Below are positions 32,579 through 41,294 of a DNA stretch of 61,596 nt, one piece after another. Source of the stretch: SICU01 sp038045445 (GTDB taxonomy: Archaea > Nanobdellota > Nanobdellia > Pacearchaeales > GW2011-AR1); assembly GCA_038045445.1 (NCBI GenBank), contig JBBSYC010000003.1:1-61596 (forward strand), in the 5' to 3' direction. Position numbers and translations under genes: made by a program. Positions within the stretch are counted from its first letter, which is position 1. Every line of letters begins with the position of its first letter. Below the pieces are notes generated by a model. The model had not been told where the DNA came from and made no database searches. It saw nothing but the letters and a program-made list of their open reading frames with translations.

Positions 32579-35500
32579 TTACGATTTGTCTAATGCAATT
32601 TTGCTCATTTGAACATATCTTCTGTGAATTCTTAAATGCTTTAATATTAATATTAAAGATATTGCTATTCCCATCATCAACGTCGATAAAATTATCCAGA
32701 AAATAAATCTTATATCCTTGTTAACTTTACTTGAAACTTCTTTATTAATTTTATCAATCTCTCCATTATCTGAATATCCTTCTAACTGACTCGAATCCAA
32801 CTCGACATTATCGTCTACATTAAAACATCCTTTATCTGCAGAGTAATCTATCAATCCGTCTCCATCATTGTCAAGACCATCACTGCATTGAGTAACAACA
32901 CGATTAATCACTGGTCCAGAACTTGTTCTTCCACCACCGCCCGAGCCACCGCTAGAACCTCCACCAGTACCTTGACATGAACCACAATCAGCGGAACACG
33001 AAGAGCATGATTCTGCAATGGAGCAAATAGAGTCTCCGCAAGAACCTTGTGAAACAGAGTAGCTAGAGAACCCAGAAACATTTGCAACAACATCTCCAAA
33101 TATTGTATCAAAAGAAAGAATATAACATTTACTTGAATCACAAATAACTCCATCTTTATACAAAACCGGATTAGTAAGTCCAGTGTCAAAGAAAGTTACT
33201 TCAGCAGAAACATTGAAAATAGGTCTTTTAGTGGAATTTATAAAAATCAAGTTTTTTGTAATATTAATTGCCCACTCACCGAAACCTATTGGAAGTTCAT
33301 GTGCAACAAGAGGACCAGTATTATTTCTCCATAATACATTTATCGGTCTGTTAAATGTAATTGCAGATTTTCCGATAATTCCTATCCTCAAGTTTTCAAC
33401 ATTAAACAAGTCAGGAACATTTGAAAAGTCAGTTGTAAGAGAAGTGCTCATTGGATAAATTGGTGGAATAGGGCAACCATTAAATCTGTTGATTCCATAA
33501 GTAGTCACCGCATAAGACGGAGTATTGGAACATCTATCTATTGTGTCAGGAACTCCATCCCCATCGCTATCCACAGCACTTCCTTGAGTAACTGTCAAAG
33601 GCAAAGAATTGCTTGTTCCAATTATAGCTCCTGAATTAAGAGTAACTGCCGACAAACTGTAAGTTCCAACAGAAATTGAACCTGGAACAGTTAAATTTAT
33701 TCTCTGGTCACTAACACAATTAACTGTATAATTCAAAGAGCTTGCCAAGTTACCATTAACATTCACATCACAAGAAGCTGTTGAAAACCCTGTTCCTATA
33801 AGCTGAACAGTTTGAGAAACTCCATTTTGAATATAATTTGGGTTCAAAGATGTTAATACTAAATTTTGACTGACTCCTAAATTATAATTCGCCTGCTTTA
33901 AGGTGTTGTTTAACAAACTTCTTCCCGTGACTGAAAGAGAATATGATTGTGCAGGAGTCGTAGAAGAAGTTTGGAGAACCATATTTGAGGTACAAGATTG
34001 GGTCAATGTCGGAGTGCAACTAGCTGGAGTAAACTGCGCAGTTACTCCTAGGGGTAAACTTGGCGCTGTGAAAACGACCCCTTCAGGAATTCCGCTCAAT
34101 GAAGTAACTGTTAGAATGTAAGGTTGAGTTGTCTGCCCTTGCTGCACAGTTTGTGTTGTAGGAGTAATGAAAAGACTGTAATCAAATGGTGAGGACCCTG
34201 AAGATATACGTGGTAAAATAAGCCATTTTGGATTTTCATTTTGTTTTTGGAGAGCCAAAGGATTATTTGGTGCTGTAAGAATAAGTTGATTTGCTAAATT
34301 CCATGCTTCTGTTCCTCCAGGTTTATCAGTAATCATTGAAAGTCCCGGAATAATTATATAAGCATAACCATGAATTGTATCTCCAAGACTGTTACTTTCA
34401 AAATAATTCCTTGCGTAACGTGAATCTTGCGGATTATAATACCAAGATTTGAAGCCGTTTTTGACTTCCCCCCAAGTAGTATGCCATGTGCCATACCATT
34501 GTCCTGAAACTTGTTTCGCAGTCGGAGTCATATAGGCGATAGTCAGATAAGGATCATAGGAAGGATTTGTTAACTGACCTATAAGGTAAGGTGCTAGCCA
34601 TGTGAGTAAAGCGTCTGTTGCAAATCCAAGCTCCTTTCCACGTCCAAGAGCATAAAGAAGCATGTTTTCTTCCCATGTGGCAGACACCGATGTTGTAATG
34701 GTTTCATTAATAGGATTTGTTGGACCAGGTAGGAGTAGATTATTGAAGGACGCCCAATGATGTAATGGAGGTATTCCAAGATTATGAGTTTCTGGATATG
34801 GTCCATTTTGAATCCATCTTCCCTTTCCAAAGGTGTTTGCCCAATCCCATACTCTAGTATTATCTGGATAATTTGCGCAAGTAGAACAAGGAATATCTCT
34901 TTGACCTTCCCACCTGGCAATTGCATCATTAGCTAATGTAGTGAAATATGTTTTCTCTGTATCTGTATCTGGAGCCAAAAATGCTGTTTGCGTTCTGAAT
35001 CTGAAAACCCATGCCTCTCCTCTTACTTGATCTTGGATTCCTCCAAATTCTCCCGAAGGTCCGCGGAAATAATTAAGCCTTAGTTCATTTGCATTTCCGG
35101 CTGCAAATTTAGCAGCACTCCATGAAGACCAAAAATACATTTGTTCCAGATACCAGTAATCTCCTGTTAAAGTATAGAGCACTGAATAAGGGTCTGGTAG
35201 ATGTGCTCCATCTGGAACCCAAGATGAAGTTGCAGGTCCTACATAAGTAACTGCGTCAGAACCTTCTCCATTCAAAAGTCTGCCTTGTACATTAGGTCTT
35301 GCAGTAATAGATATAACTTTTCCTAAAGCAGAAACTGCAGTTGAGCCTCGTAAGAAATATGTTCCTTGTCGAGCCTCTCTAAACTGCACTGGCCATGCGC
35401 CTGCTAAGTCTGCTAATCCTGATGCAATTTCTTTAGAACGATAATCTCCAGTATAAAGCCATCGAACAACCCAGTCAGTATAGGGTCCAATATCTCGACG

Positions 35501-36640
35501 ACCCCCTGTAGAACCCATATCAATCTGCCATAATGCAGAGTTTCCTATGTCTTTTTGTGCTCCTATCCATTCAGAATAGTCTGAAGAAATTTTGCTTTCG
35601 GGAATCACTTTAGAAGTATCATAATTAGGAACAAAAAATGTTTGAATAAGATAAGGTAAATTATGGTCTATATTTACTGCTGAAGGAGCTCCTCCAATCC
35701 AAAACTCTTTTGTCCAACGGCTTGCGCTATTTTGTGTAAACGCATTTTTTGTATAGACTAGAGTTTGAGGACTCAACCCTAATTTTAAAGCTAAATTATA
35801 TGAAAATTCTCCTAATTCTTCAGTATTGGCCGCTTCGCCAATATAACGGACTCTAATTTTATTAATCAAGGGAAAGAAGGTTGCATGATAGATTGGTCTA
35901 AATGGGCGGTATTGATTAAATCCTATATCATATGTTCTTTGAGATGAATGGTCTGCTAAAATAATGGAAGTAGCTATTGATCCTTGCATCCAATAAGTAA
36001 GGTCTCCTGCAATAAGCATATCTCTTGCCGAAACTGAACGAACTTGTGCATTACTTGTTAAATCCATGACTGCGTCAAAATTATACTGTGATTGCAACAT
36101 ATTTTGTTGGGTCAAGTATCCTTCATTATTCCCATCAAGTTGGTTTTGAAAAAATATTTGTAAGGAACTATCCGCATTCAACGAGGGAATATAAAAAGTA
36201 AGAATTGCATGCTTCACGCTTCCATCTGGCCAGCGTTGTTTAACATCTGCCTGTGTTTGTAATGGGACATTATTAAGAACTGCTTGAGGGTAGTTTGAAA
36301 TCTCTCCTTGGATAAATGGTCTTGCAGTTTGAATAGGGTAGTTTTGTATTGTTTGATGCGATTTTTCTGTGACTGTAATAAAATTAAGAGGATTATTACT
36401 TAGAAAAATTATACCTTGGTCGCCACCCCCTCCATCCAGAGATACTAAACTCGATGAATCTTCTGGGGGAGATGTCTTTACCAAGACAGAAGAATCATCT
36501 AATATTTTTCCTTTTCCATTAGAGTAAATTTTTTCAATAATAATAGATTCAATATCTGATAAATCAACCGATTTGATTAAAAGAAACAAACCAATAAAAA
36601 TTAATAATCCTAATAAAATCGCTCTCTTCATTAAAATCAT
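32579..36640 (-). CDS. giant surface protein with PcRGLX/YetA-like lyase domain
   Basis: 1353 residues. The N-terminal segment ILLGLLIFIGLFLLI is a signal or anchor. Residues about 80-175 (PFIQGEISNYPQAVL, RWPDGSVKHAIL) resemble the N-terminal RIFT-barrel of PcRGLX/YetA polysaccharide lyases. Residues about 250-830 are Trp/Tyr-rich and helical, consistent with the alpha/alpha barrel of such lyases. Then come Ig/IPT-like domains, a calcium-binding DSDGDGVPDTID segment (near 1030), a Cys-rich motif (CGDSIC...CSADCGSC, near 1200), a Gly/Ser linker, a second Ca-type motif (DGLDNDGDGLIDYS) and a C-terminal membrane helix. It is probably a membrane-anchored glycan-binding or -cleaving enzyme; catalytic residues were not identified. 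Confidence 0.75.
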   Translation of the reverse strand: MILMKRAILLGLLIFIGLFLLIKSVDLSDIESIIIEKIYSNGKGKILDDSSVLVKTSPPEDSSSLVSLDGGGGDQGIIFLSNNPLNFITVTEKSHQTIQNYPIQTARPFIQGEISNYPQAVLNNVPLQTQADVKQRWPDGSVKHAILTFYIPSLNADSSLQIFFQNQLDGNNEGYLTQQNMLQSQYNFDAVMDLTSNAQVRSVSARDMLIAGDLTYWMQGSIATSIILADHSSQRTYDIGFNQYRPFRPIYHATFFPLINKIRVRYIGEAANTEELGEFSYNLALKLGLSPQTLVYTKNAFTQNSASRWTKEFWIGGAPSAVNIDHNLPYLIQTFFVPNYDTSKVIPESKISSDYSEWIGAQKDIGNSALWQIDMGSTGGRRDIGPYTDWVVRWLYTGDYRSKEIASGLADLAGAWPVQFREARQGTYFLRGSTAVSALGKVISITARPNVQGRLLNGEGSDAVTYVGPATSSWVPDGAHLPDPYSVLYTLTGDYWYLEQMYFWSSWSAAKFAAGNANELRLNYFRGPSGEFGGIQDQVRGEAWVFRFRTQTAFLAPDTDTEKTYFTTLANDAIARWEGQRDIPCSTCANYPDNTRVWDWANTFGKGRWIQNGPYPETHNLGIPPLHHWASFNNLLLPGPTNPINETITTSVSATWEENMLLYALGRGKELGFATDALLTWLAPYLIGQLTNPSYDPYLTIAYMTPTAKQVSGQWYGTWHTTWGEVKNGFKSWYYNPQDSRYARNYFESNSLGDTIHGYAYIIIPGLSMITDKPGGTEAWNLANQLILTAPNNPLALQKQNENPKWLILPRISSGSSPFDYSLFITPTTQTVQQGQTTQPYILTVTSLSGIPEGVVFTAPSLPLGVTAQFTPASCTPTLTQSCTSNMVLQTSSTTPAQSYSLSVTGRSLLNNTLKQANYNLGVSQNLVLTSLNPNYIQNGVSQTVQLIGTGFSTASCDVNVNGNLASSLNYTVNCVSDQRINLTVPGSISVGTYSLSAVTLNSGAIIGTSNSLPLTVTQGSAVDSDGDGVPDTIDRCSNTPSYAVTTYGINRFNGCPIPPIYPMSTSLTTDFSNVPDLFNVENLRIGIIGKSAITFNRPINVLWRNNTGPLVAHELPIGFGEWAINITKNLIFINSTKRPIFNVSAEVTFFDTGLTNPVLYKDGVICDSSKCYILSFDTIFGDVVANVSGFSSYSVSQGSCGDSICSIAESCSSCSADCGSCQGTGGGSSGGSGGGGRTSSGPVINRVVTQCSDGLDNDGDGLIDYSADKGCFNVDDNVELDSSQLEGYSDNGEIDKINKEVSSKVNKDIRFIFWIILSTLMMGIAISLILILKHLRIHRRYVQMSKIALDKS

Positions 36641-36740
36641 AAAGAAATCTCTTTAATAAGGTTTAGCTAATGTCTTATTTGAATGACAATTACATTATAG
36701 TCATTATTAAATCATGGTGATTTTTGAAAGAAAATAAAAC

Positions 36741-37115
36741 TCAGTTTGAGACTTTACATTTAGAACAAACCCCACTCACTTCAACTTGAACATGACAAAC
36801 ATCTCCATCAAGATGTTTTTTTATAAAATCAATCTTATCCAAATGTATATGCCTTACATTACCACACTTCTCACAAATAAAATGTGAGTGAGACATCCCG
36901 CTTTTTGAATAAAGATTCTTTCTATCACAAACAAATACATGTATTGCTCTTTCTTTCTGCAGTTCATTCAAGAATCTATACACCGTAGCAATACCAATCT
37001 TCGGGTTATCTTTTCTCAATTTCTCATAAAGATCCTCTGCAGTAAAAAATTTATTCGTCTTTCCAATAGTCTCTTCAATTGCCCTCTTCTGTTTTGTCTC
37101 TCGTTTTTCTATCAT
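36741..37115 (-). CDS. Fur-family metal-dependent repressor
   Basis: 124 residues. The winged helix (FTAEDLYEKLR, GIATVYRFLNEL) and the dimer/metal domain (HSHFICEKCG, HIHLDKIDF, CSKCKV) are typical of Fur/Zur/PerR, with both CxxC pairs for structural zinc. I chose ATG 37115; a TTG 24 bases upstream lies inside the operator. It is divergent from a ZIP transporter, with a Fur-like box between. Zinc- or iron-responsive control of both genes is likely. Confidence 0.92.
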   Translation of the reverse strand: MIEKRETKQKRAIEETIGKTNKFFTAEDLYEKLRKDNPKIGIATVYRFLNELQKERAIHVFVCDRKNLYSKSGMSHSHFICEKCGNVRHIHLDKIDFIKKHLDGDVCHVQVEVSGVCSKCKVSN

Positions 37116-37123
37116 CGTGTTAT

Positions 37124-37138
37124 TGATAATGACAATCA
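37124..37138. promoter_or_regulatory. Fur/Zur-type operator between fur and ZIP genes
   Basis: TGATAATGACAATCA matches the 7-1-7 Fur box (TGATAATnATTATCA) with two arm mismatches. It lies 9 bp before the fur ATG and next to the TATA-like GTTTAAATAC of the ZIP gene, so a bound repressor could block both promoters. Confidence 0.6.
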
Positions 37139-37174
37139 ATAAGGTTTAAATACTTTTTTTTAATTGAATGAAAA

Positions 37175-37924
37175 ATGAATGAAGCGCTTTTATACACAAT
37201 AGTCAGCGTAGCAATAGTAAGCCTAATATCTTTAGTAGGAATATTTTTCCTCTCAATAAAAAGAGAAAGACTTAACAAAATCTTAATATATCTTGTGAGC
37301 TTTGCAGCCGGAGCACTTTTAGGAGACGTTTTTATACATTTAATACCTGAATTGATAGAAGAAAATAATTTCACCATTCAAACCTCATTTCTTATTTTGG
37401 GAGGAATTTTATTATTCTTCACAATAGAAAAAATAGTCCACTGGCAACACTGCCACGTGCCTCAAAACGGAGAACACTCTCATCCCTTTGTGATAACTAA
37501 TCTTGTCGGAGATGGAGTGCACAACTTCATAGACGGATTAATCATAGGCGCAAGTTATCTTGTTAGCTTTCCAATAGGCGTGGCAACAACAATAGCAGTA
37601 ATATTCCACGAAATACCTCAAGAAATAGGAGATTTTGGAGTGCTTCTTCATGGAGGATTTACAAAATTAAAAGCTTTATTGTTTAATTTCCTTTCGGCCC
37701 TAACTGCAATAGCTGGGGGGATTATAGCAGTGACAGCATCTAGCATCATGCCATCAATAACAAACTACCTAATTCCTATTGCAATTGGGGGATTTGTCTA
37801 TATAGCTGGGTCAGATCTGATACCTGAACTCCACAAGAACTTCGAAACAAAGAAATCTGTAATAGAGATAATCTCCCTAGTTGCTGGAATAGCTGTAATG
37901 GCTCTATTGCTATTTTTAGAGTAA
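37175..37924 (+). CDS. ZIP-family metal transporter
   Basis: 249 residues with about eight membrane helices. The binuclear metal site appears as HNFIDG (residues 116-121) and HEIPQEIGDF (145-154). The cytoplasmic loop between helices 3 and 4 has several His (HWQHCH, HSH; residues 89-103). Zinc import is the most likely role; iron or manganese are alternatives. Controlled by the neighbouring Fur-type repressor. Confidence 0.93.
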   Translation: MNEALLYTIVSVAIVSLISLVGIFFLSIKRERLNKILIYLVSFAAGALLGDVFIHLIPELIEENNFTIQTSFLILGGILLFFTIEKIVHWQHCHVPQNGEHSHPFVITNLVGDGVHNFIDGLIIGASYLVSFPIGVATTIAVIFHEIPQEIGDFGVLLHGGFTKLKALLFNFLSALTAIAGGIIAVTASSIMPSITNYLIPIAIGGFVYIAGSDLIPELHKNFETKKSVIEIISLVAGIAVMALLLFLE

Positions 37925-37961
37925 AGCAAAGAGTTTTAACTTCTAAAAATCTTATGTTTAC

Positions 37962-38585
37962 ATGAATGAGCTTATTGAAAAAGTGAGGGAATTAGAAAAA
38001 TCTCATATAAATGATATTGTGAATCAAAGATTATCTGATTTTGAATCGTTCAAGTCAAAGACAGATGATGAATGGTTTTCAGAATTATGTTTCTGCATCC
38101 TAACTGCAAATGCAAAACAAAAAACGGGGGCGGCAATACAAAACCAGATAAACGCCGAGGGTTTCAAAACTCTTTCAGAAGAAACTCTTGCAAATTTAAT
38201 AAAATTAAATAAGCATAGATTCCACAATACAAAAGCAAAATATATCGTGAATGCGCGCAAATTTGCCGAAGTAAAGAAAATAATAAAAGATATGACTGAA
38301 ATAGAATCCAGAGAATGGCTCGTAAATAACATAAAGGGTCTTGGAATGAAAGAAGCCTCACATTTCATAAGAAATACTGGGGGACAAAACCTTGCAATAT
38401 TAGATAGACATATATTAAGAATATTAGCAGATAATAAAATAATAGATAAACCAAAAAAACTTAATTCACAAACTTACTTAGAAATAGAAAAAAAATTCTC
38501 AGAGTTAGCAAGCACATTAAGAATGTCTCTTGCAAAACTTGACCTATTCCTTTGGTATATGCAAACAGGGGAAGTCTTAAAATGA
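37962..38585 (+). CDS. ogg: 8-oxoguanine DNA glycosylase/AP lyase, Ogg2 type
   Basis: Base-excision repair enzyme of the archaeal Ogg2 group, 207 residues. The HhH-GPD core is clear: CILTANAKQKT, GLGMKEASHFIRN with catalytic Lys130, and AILDRHILR with Asp148. The chain ends in Lys207; in Methanocaldococcus Ogg, of the same length, the C-terminal lysine helps recognise 8-oxoguanine. First gene of a three-gene operon with 4-bp overlaps (peroxiredoxin and alkyltransferase follow). Confidence 0.94.
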   Translation: MNELIEKVRELEKSHINDIVNQRLSDFESFKSKTDDEWFSELCFCILTANAKQKTGAAIQNQINAEGFKTLSEETLANLIKLNKHRFHNTKAKYIVNARKFAEVKKIIKDMTEIESREWLVNNIKGLGMKEASHFIRNTGGQNLAILDRHILRILADNKIIDKPKKLNSQTYLEIEKKFSELASTLRMSLAKLDLFLWYMQTGEVLK

Positions 38586-39043
38586 AAATAGGAAGCATTG
38601 TACCAGATTTTATACTTAAAGACAGACTTGATCAAGATCACCAATTATCGAAAATAAACAGAATAAAAATATTGTATTTTTATCCAAAAGATAATACTCC
38701 TGGATGTACGATAGAAGCAAAAGAATTTTCAGAAGCACTACCTAAATTTGATGAAGTAAATTCATCTATTATGGGAATCTCTGGAGGAGATAAAAAATCA
38801 AAACAAAAGTTCTGCACCGATCACAATTTAAAGCATGTTCTATTATCTGATCCGGACTTTAAGATTTCAAAAGAATATGGAGTCTATGGGGAAAAATCAT
38901 TCATGGGAAGAAAATATAGGGGGATTGAAAGAACAACGTTCATAATAGATAAAAACAACAAATTAATTCATGTTTTTGAAAAAGTAAAATCGTTAGGACA
39001 TGCAAAAGAAGTCTTAAATTATATAATTTTAGAGATACCATGA
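38582..39043 (+). CDS. bcp: peroxiredoxin, Bcp/PrxQ type
   Basis: Thiol peroxidase of 153 residues. Peroxidatic Cys42 lies in YPKDNTPGCTIEAKEF. The resolving Cys of most PrxQ proteins, five residues on, is absent; the only later Cys is in KQKFCTDHN, so this may be a 1-Cys or atypical enzyme. The ATG overlaps the ogg stop by 4 bp, indicating coupled translation and a shared role against oxidative damage. Confidence 0.92.
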   Translation: MKIGSIVPDFILKDRLDQDHQLSKINRIKILYFYPKDNTPGCTIEAKEFSEALPKFDEVNSSIMGISGGDKKSKQKFCTDHNLKHVLLSDPDFKISKEYGVYGEKSFMGRKYRGIERTTFIIDKNNKLIHVFEKVKSLGHAKEVLNYIILEIP

Positions 39044-39339
39044 ATTTCAACGAAAAATGTTATGAAATATTAAAGACAATTCCTAAAGGTAAAGTAACCA
39101 CCTACAAATTAATAGCAAAAAAATTAAATTCCAAGGCCTATCGAGCAGTAGGCAATGCAATGAACAAAAACCCCTATGATACTAACATCTATCCCTGCCA
39201 CAGAGTCATAAGCTCTTCTGGAAAGATAGGCGGATATGCTCAAGGAACAGAAGCAAAAATAAAGCGCTTAAAATCAGAAGGAATACAAATAAAAGATAAT
39301 GAGATTGACATAAGCAAGTATGGGTTTAAGTTCATTTAA
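39040..39339 (+). CDS. ogt: methylated-DNA-[protein]-cysteine methyltransferase, short form
   Basis: 99-residue protein equal to the C-terminal DNA-binding domain of O6-alkylguanine alkyltransferases. The acceptor Cys53 is in YPCHRVIS; RAVGNAM supplies the Arg finger (Arg35). Because the Cys is present (Atl1-type proteins have Trp), it should be a real transferase, though without the N-terminal domain. Starts in the stop codon of the peroxiredoxin gene (ATGA overlap). Confidence 0.92.
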   Translation: MNFNEKCYEILKTIPKGKVTTYKLIAKKLNSKAYRAVGNAMNKNPYDTNIYPCHRVISSSGKIGGYAQGTEAKIKRLKSEGIQIKDNEIDISKYGFKFI

Positions 39340-39376
39340 AGCAAACGCTTAAAATACCATTTTTAATTATGTTATC

Positions 39377-40552
39377 ATGATAATAGGTTTGTTAGGAAAA
39401 CCCAACGTAGGAAAAAGCACTTTCTTCAAAGCAGCAACGCTTTCAGATGTTCTTATAGCAAACTATCCTTTCGCAACAATCAAACCAAATCACGGCATGG
39501 CATATGTTAAAATTCATGACCTTGCAGCAGATTTTGGAAAAGTCTCAAATCCAAGACAAGGATACGTTAGAGAAGGATGGAGATTTGTTCCAATTGATTT
39601 ATTTGATGTAGCTGGTCTAGTAGAAGGAGCGTCAGAAGGAAAAGGCCTCGGAAATCAATTTCTAGATGATTTAGCAGGAGTAGATGCATTCATCCATGTA
39701 GTTGATATGTCTGGAGAAACAGATGCAGAAGGAAAACCCATAATAAATTATGATCCATCAAAAGATATAACCATAATAGAGAAAGAACTTGACCTTTGGT
39801 ATCTTGGAGTACTTAAAAGAGCATGGGTAACTCTTATGAAATCTATGGAAATGCAAAAATCACAATTCGCAAAAACAGTGGCGAAGCAATTTTCGGGACT
39901 CAAAGTAACTGAAGATGATGTTAATCATATTGTGCTTCATGAAAAACTGGACATAATAAGACCCTCGACATGGGATGACAAAACCCTATTCAATTTTGCA
40001 AGAGCTCTCAGAATTTACACAAAACCAATGATAATTGCAGCTAATAAAGTTGACAGACCAAATGGAATACCTAACTTCAAAAAAATTAAAGAAAACTTCA
40101 GTTATCCAATAATACCTTGTTTTGCAGATGGAGAACTTAGTTTGAGACAGGCAGACAAAGCAGGTATAATAAAATACATCCCTGGAGAAAAAGACTTTCA
40201 GGCAGTTGGAAACTTAAACGAAGCTCAAAAAAGTGCTCTAGAAACAATAAGAAAAATAATTAAAGAATTTGGTAACACCGGCGTTCAAGAAGTTTTGAAC
40301 CACATCGTATTCAATATCTTGAAATACGTTGCAGTATTCCCCGCAGGATCAAAAATGGAAGACAGCAAAGGTAATGTTCTTCCAGACTGCTTTCTCATGC
40401 CCCCAAATTCAACAGCCCTTGATTTTGCTTATAAGTTACACACAGATATAGGAAACAAGTTTGTGAAGGCAATAAATCTTAAGACAAAACAGGCAGTAGG
40501 TAAAGATTATATTATAAAACACTTAGATGGGTTAGAGATACTAACAAGATGA
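39377..40552 (+). CDS. OBG/YchF-type GTPase with TGS domain (archaeal Ygr210 group)
   Basis: 391 residues. G1 GLLGKPNVGKST (near 4-15), G3 DVAGLVEGAS, G4 ANKVD, and a C-terminal TGS-like domain (DCFLMPPNSTALDFAYKLH). An insertion of about 100 residues between G3 and G4 includes a helical coiled section, as in archaeal YchF homologues. These proteins associate with ribosomes and can hydrolyse ATP or GTP. The stop overlaps the DUF167 gene by 4 bp. Confidence 0.92.
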   Translation: MIIGLLGKPNVGKSTFFKAATLSDVLIANYPFATIKPNHGMAYVKIHDLAADFGKVSNPRQGYVREGWRFVPIDLFDVAGLVEGASEGKGLGNQFLDDLAGVDAFIHVVDMSGETDAEGKPIINYDPSKDITIIEKELDLWYLGVLKRAWVTLMKSMEMQKSQFAKTVAKQFSGLKVTEDDVNHIVLHEKLDIIRPSTWDDKTLFNFARALRIYTKPMIIAANKVDRPNGIPNFKKIKENFSYPIIPCFADGELSLRQADKAGIIKYIPGEKDFQAVGNLNEAQKSALETIRKIIKEFGNTGVQEVLNHIVFNILKYVAVFPAGSKMEDSKGNVLPDCFLMPPNSTALDFAYKLHTDIGNKFVKAINLKTKQAVGKDYIIKHLDGLEILTR

Positions 40553-40776
40553 TCATTAAAGTAAAAGTAAAGCCAAACGCATCAAATAATAAGATAGAAA
40601 AACTATCTGAAAATAATTATTATATATCTACAACAGAAAAAGCAGAATCAGGAAAAGCCAACACCTCAATAATTAAACTGTTATCAAAAGAGTTTAATAC
40701 AAATTACAAAAACATCAAAATAAAAAATCCAACAAGTAGAAACAAGATAATAAGCATCAAAAATATCAACCTTTAA
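40549..40776 (+). CDS. DUF167/YggU-family protein
   Basis: 75 residues. VKVKPNASNNKIEKL, then SGKANTSIIKLLSKEF and NPTSRNKIISI follow the family pattern (VxPxA...G.AN..li..La..f...s.v.i..G..sr.K). Function unknown; it binds neither cofactor nor metal visibly. It overlaps the YchF-like gene by 4 bp. Confidence 0.88.
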   Translation: MIIKVKVKPNASNNKIEKLSENNYYISTTEKAESGKANTSIIKLLSKEFNTNYKNIKIKNPTSRNKIISIKNINL

Positions 40777-40800
40777 ATAAGAATTAACCAAATTAATAAA

Positions 40801-41178
40801 ATGAGGTATGATTACGCTCCAGACTTGAAAGCAAGACTTGCAGAAATAGTCAAAACGCTTGAAATGAGCCATATAGACTTGAACAGAGTAGAATGTCTTA
40901 GAAGCTTTGGCTCAAGCACCAAAAGAACAATTGCAAGATGCCATACAATAGGCAAAGTAATGCAAAAAGGAATGAAAACTCCTGCATTCTACACAATAGA
41001 ATTTTTAGAAAAATTTAACAAATTAAACAAAACAGAACAAGACAAGGTCATAATCCACGAACTTTTGCACATACCCAAAACTTTTGGTGGTGGCTTTAGG
41101 CAACACGATTTCGTTTGTGAAGAAAATATTGACAAACTTTATAAGAATCTTAACTCTTTAAATAAGTTTTTCATTTAA
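40801..41178 (+). CDS. small HExxH metallopeptidase-like protein
   Basis: 125 residues. The zinc motif HELLHIPKTFGGGFRQH gives HExxH plus a downstream His that can be the third ligand. Earlier segments (RTIARCHTIGKVMQ, TPAFYTIEFLEKF) fit the putative phage-type metallopeptidase family seen in many archaea. It is cytosolic. The substrate is unknown. TATA-like TTTAAATAAG precedes the ATG. Confidence 0.85.
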   Translation: MRYDYAPDLKARLAEIVKTLEMSHIDLNRVECLRSFGSSTKRTIARCHTIGKVMQKGMKTPAFYTIEFLEKFNKLNKTEQDKVIIHELLHIPKTFGGGFRQHDFVCEENIDKLYKNLNSLNKFFI

Positions 41179-41184
41179 TTTAAT

Positions 41185-41290
41185 GTAAGAGAACCAATTA
41201 AACACAACTGGAAATCCTTATAAACAAACAATCACTTAAAAAAGCATAAATTTAGTGTCTCTTTTTTGTAAGAGAACTAAGTTTATATTA
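41185..41290 (+). promoter_or_regulatory. control region upstream of the surface operon
   Basis: GTAAGAGAAC occurs as a direct repeat at 41185-41194 and 41268-41277. The second copy is the 3' arm of a hairpin TCTCTT (41258-41263), 6-nt loop, AAGAGA (41270-41275). TATA-like CTTATAAACAAAC (about 41217) lies between. It suggests a transcriptional operator or a 5' UTR element controlling the giant gene. Confidence 0.4.
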
Positions 41291-41294
41291 AAAA

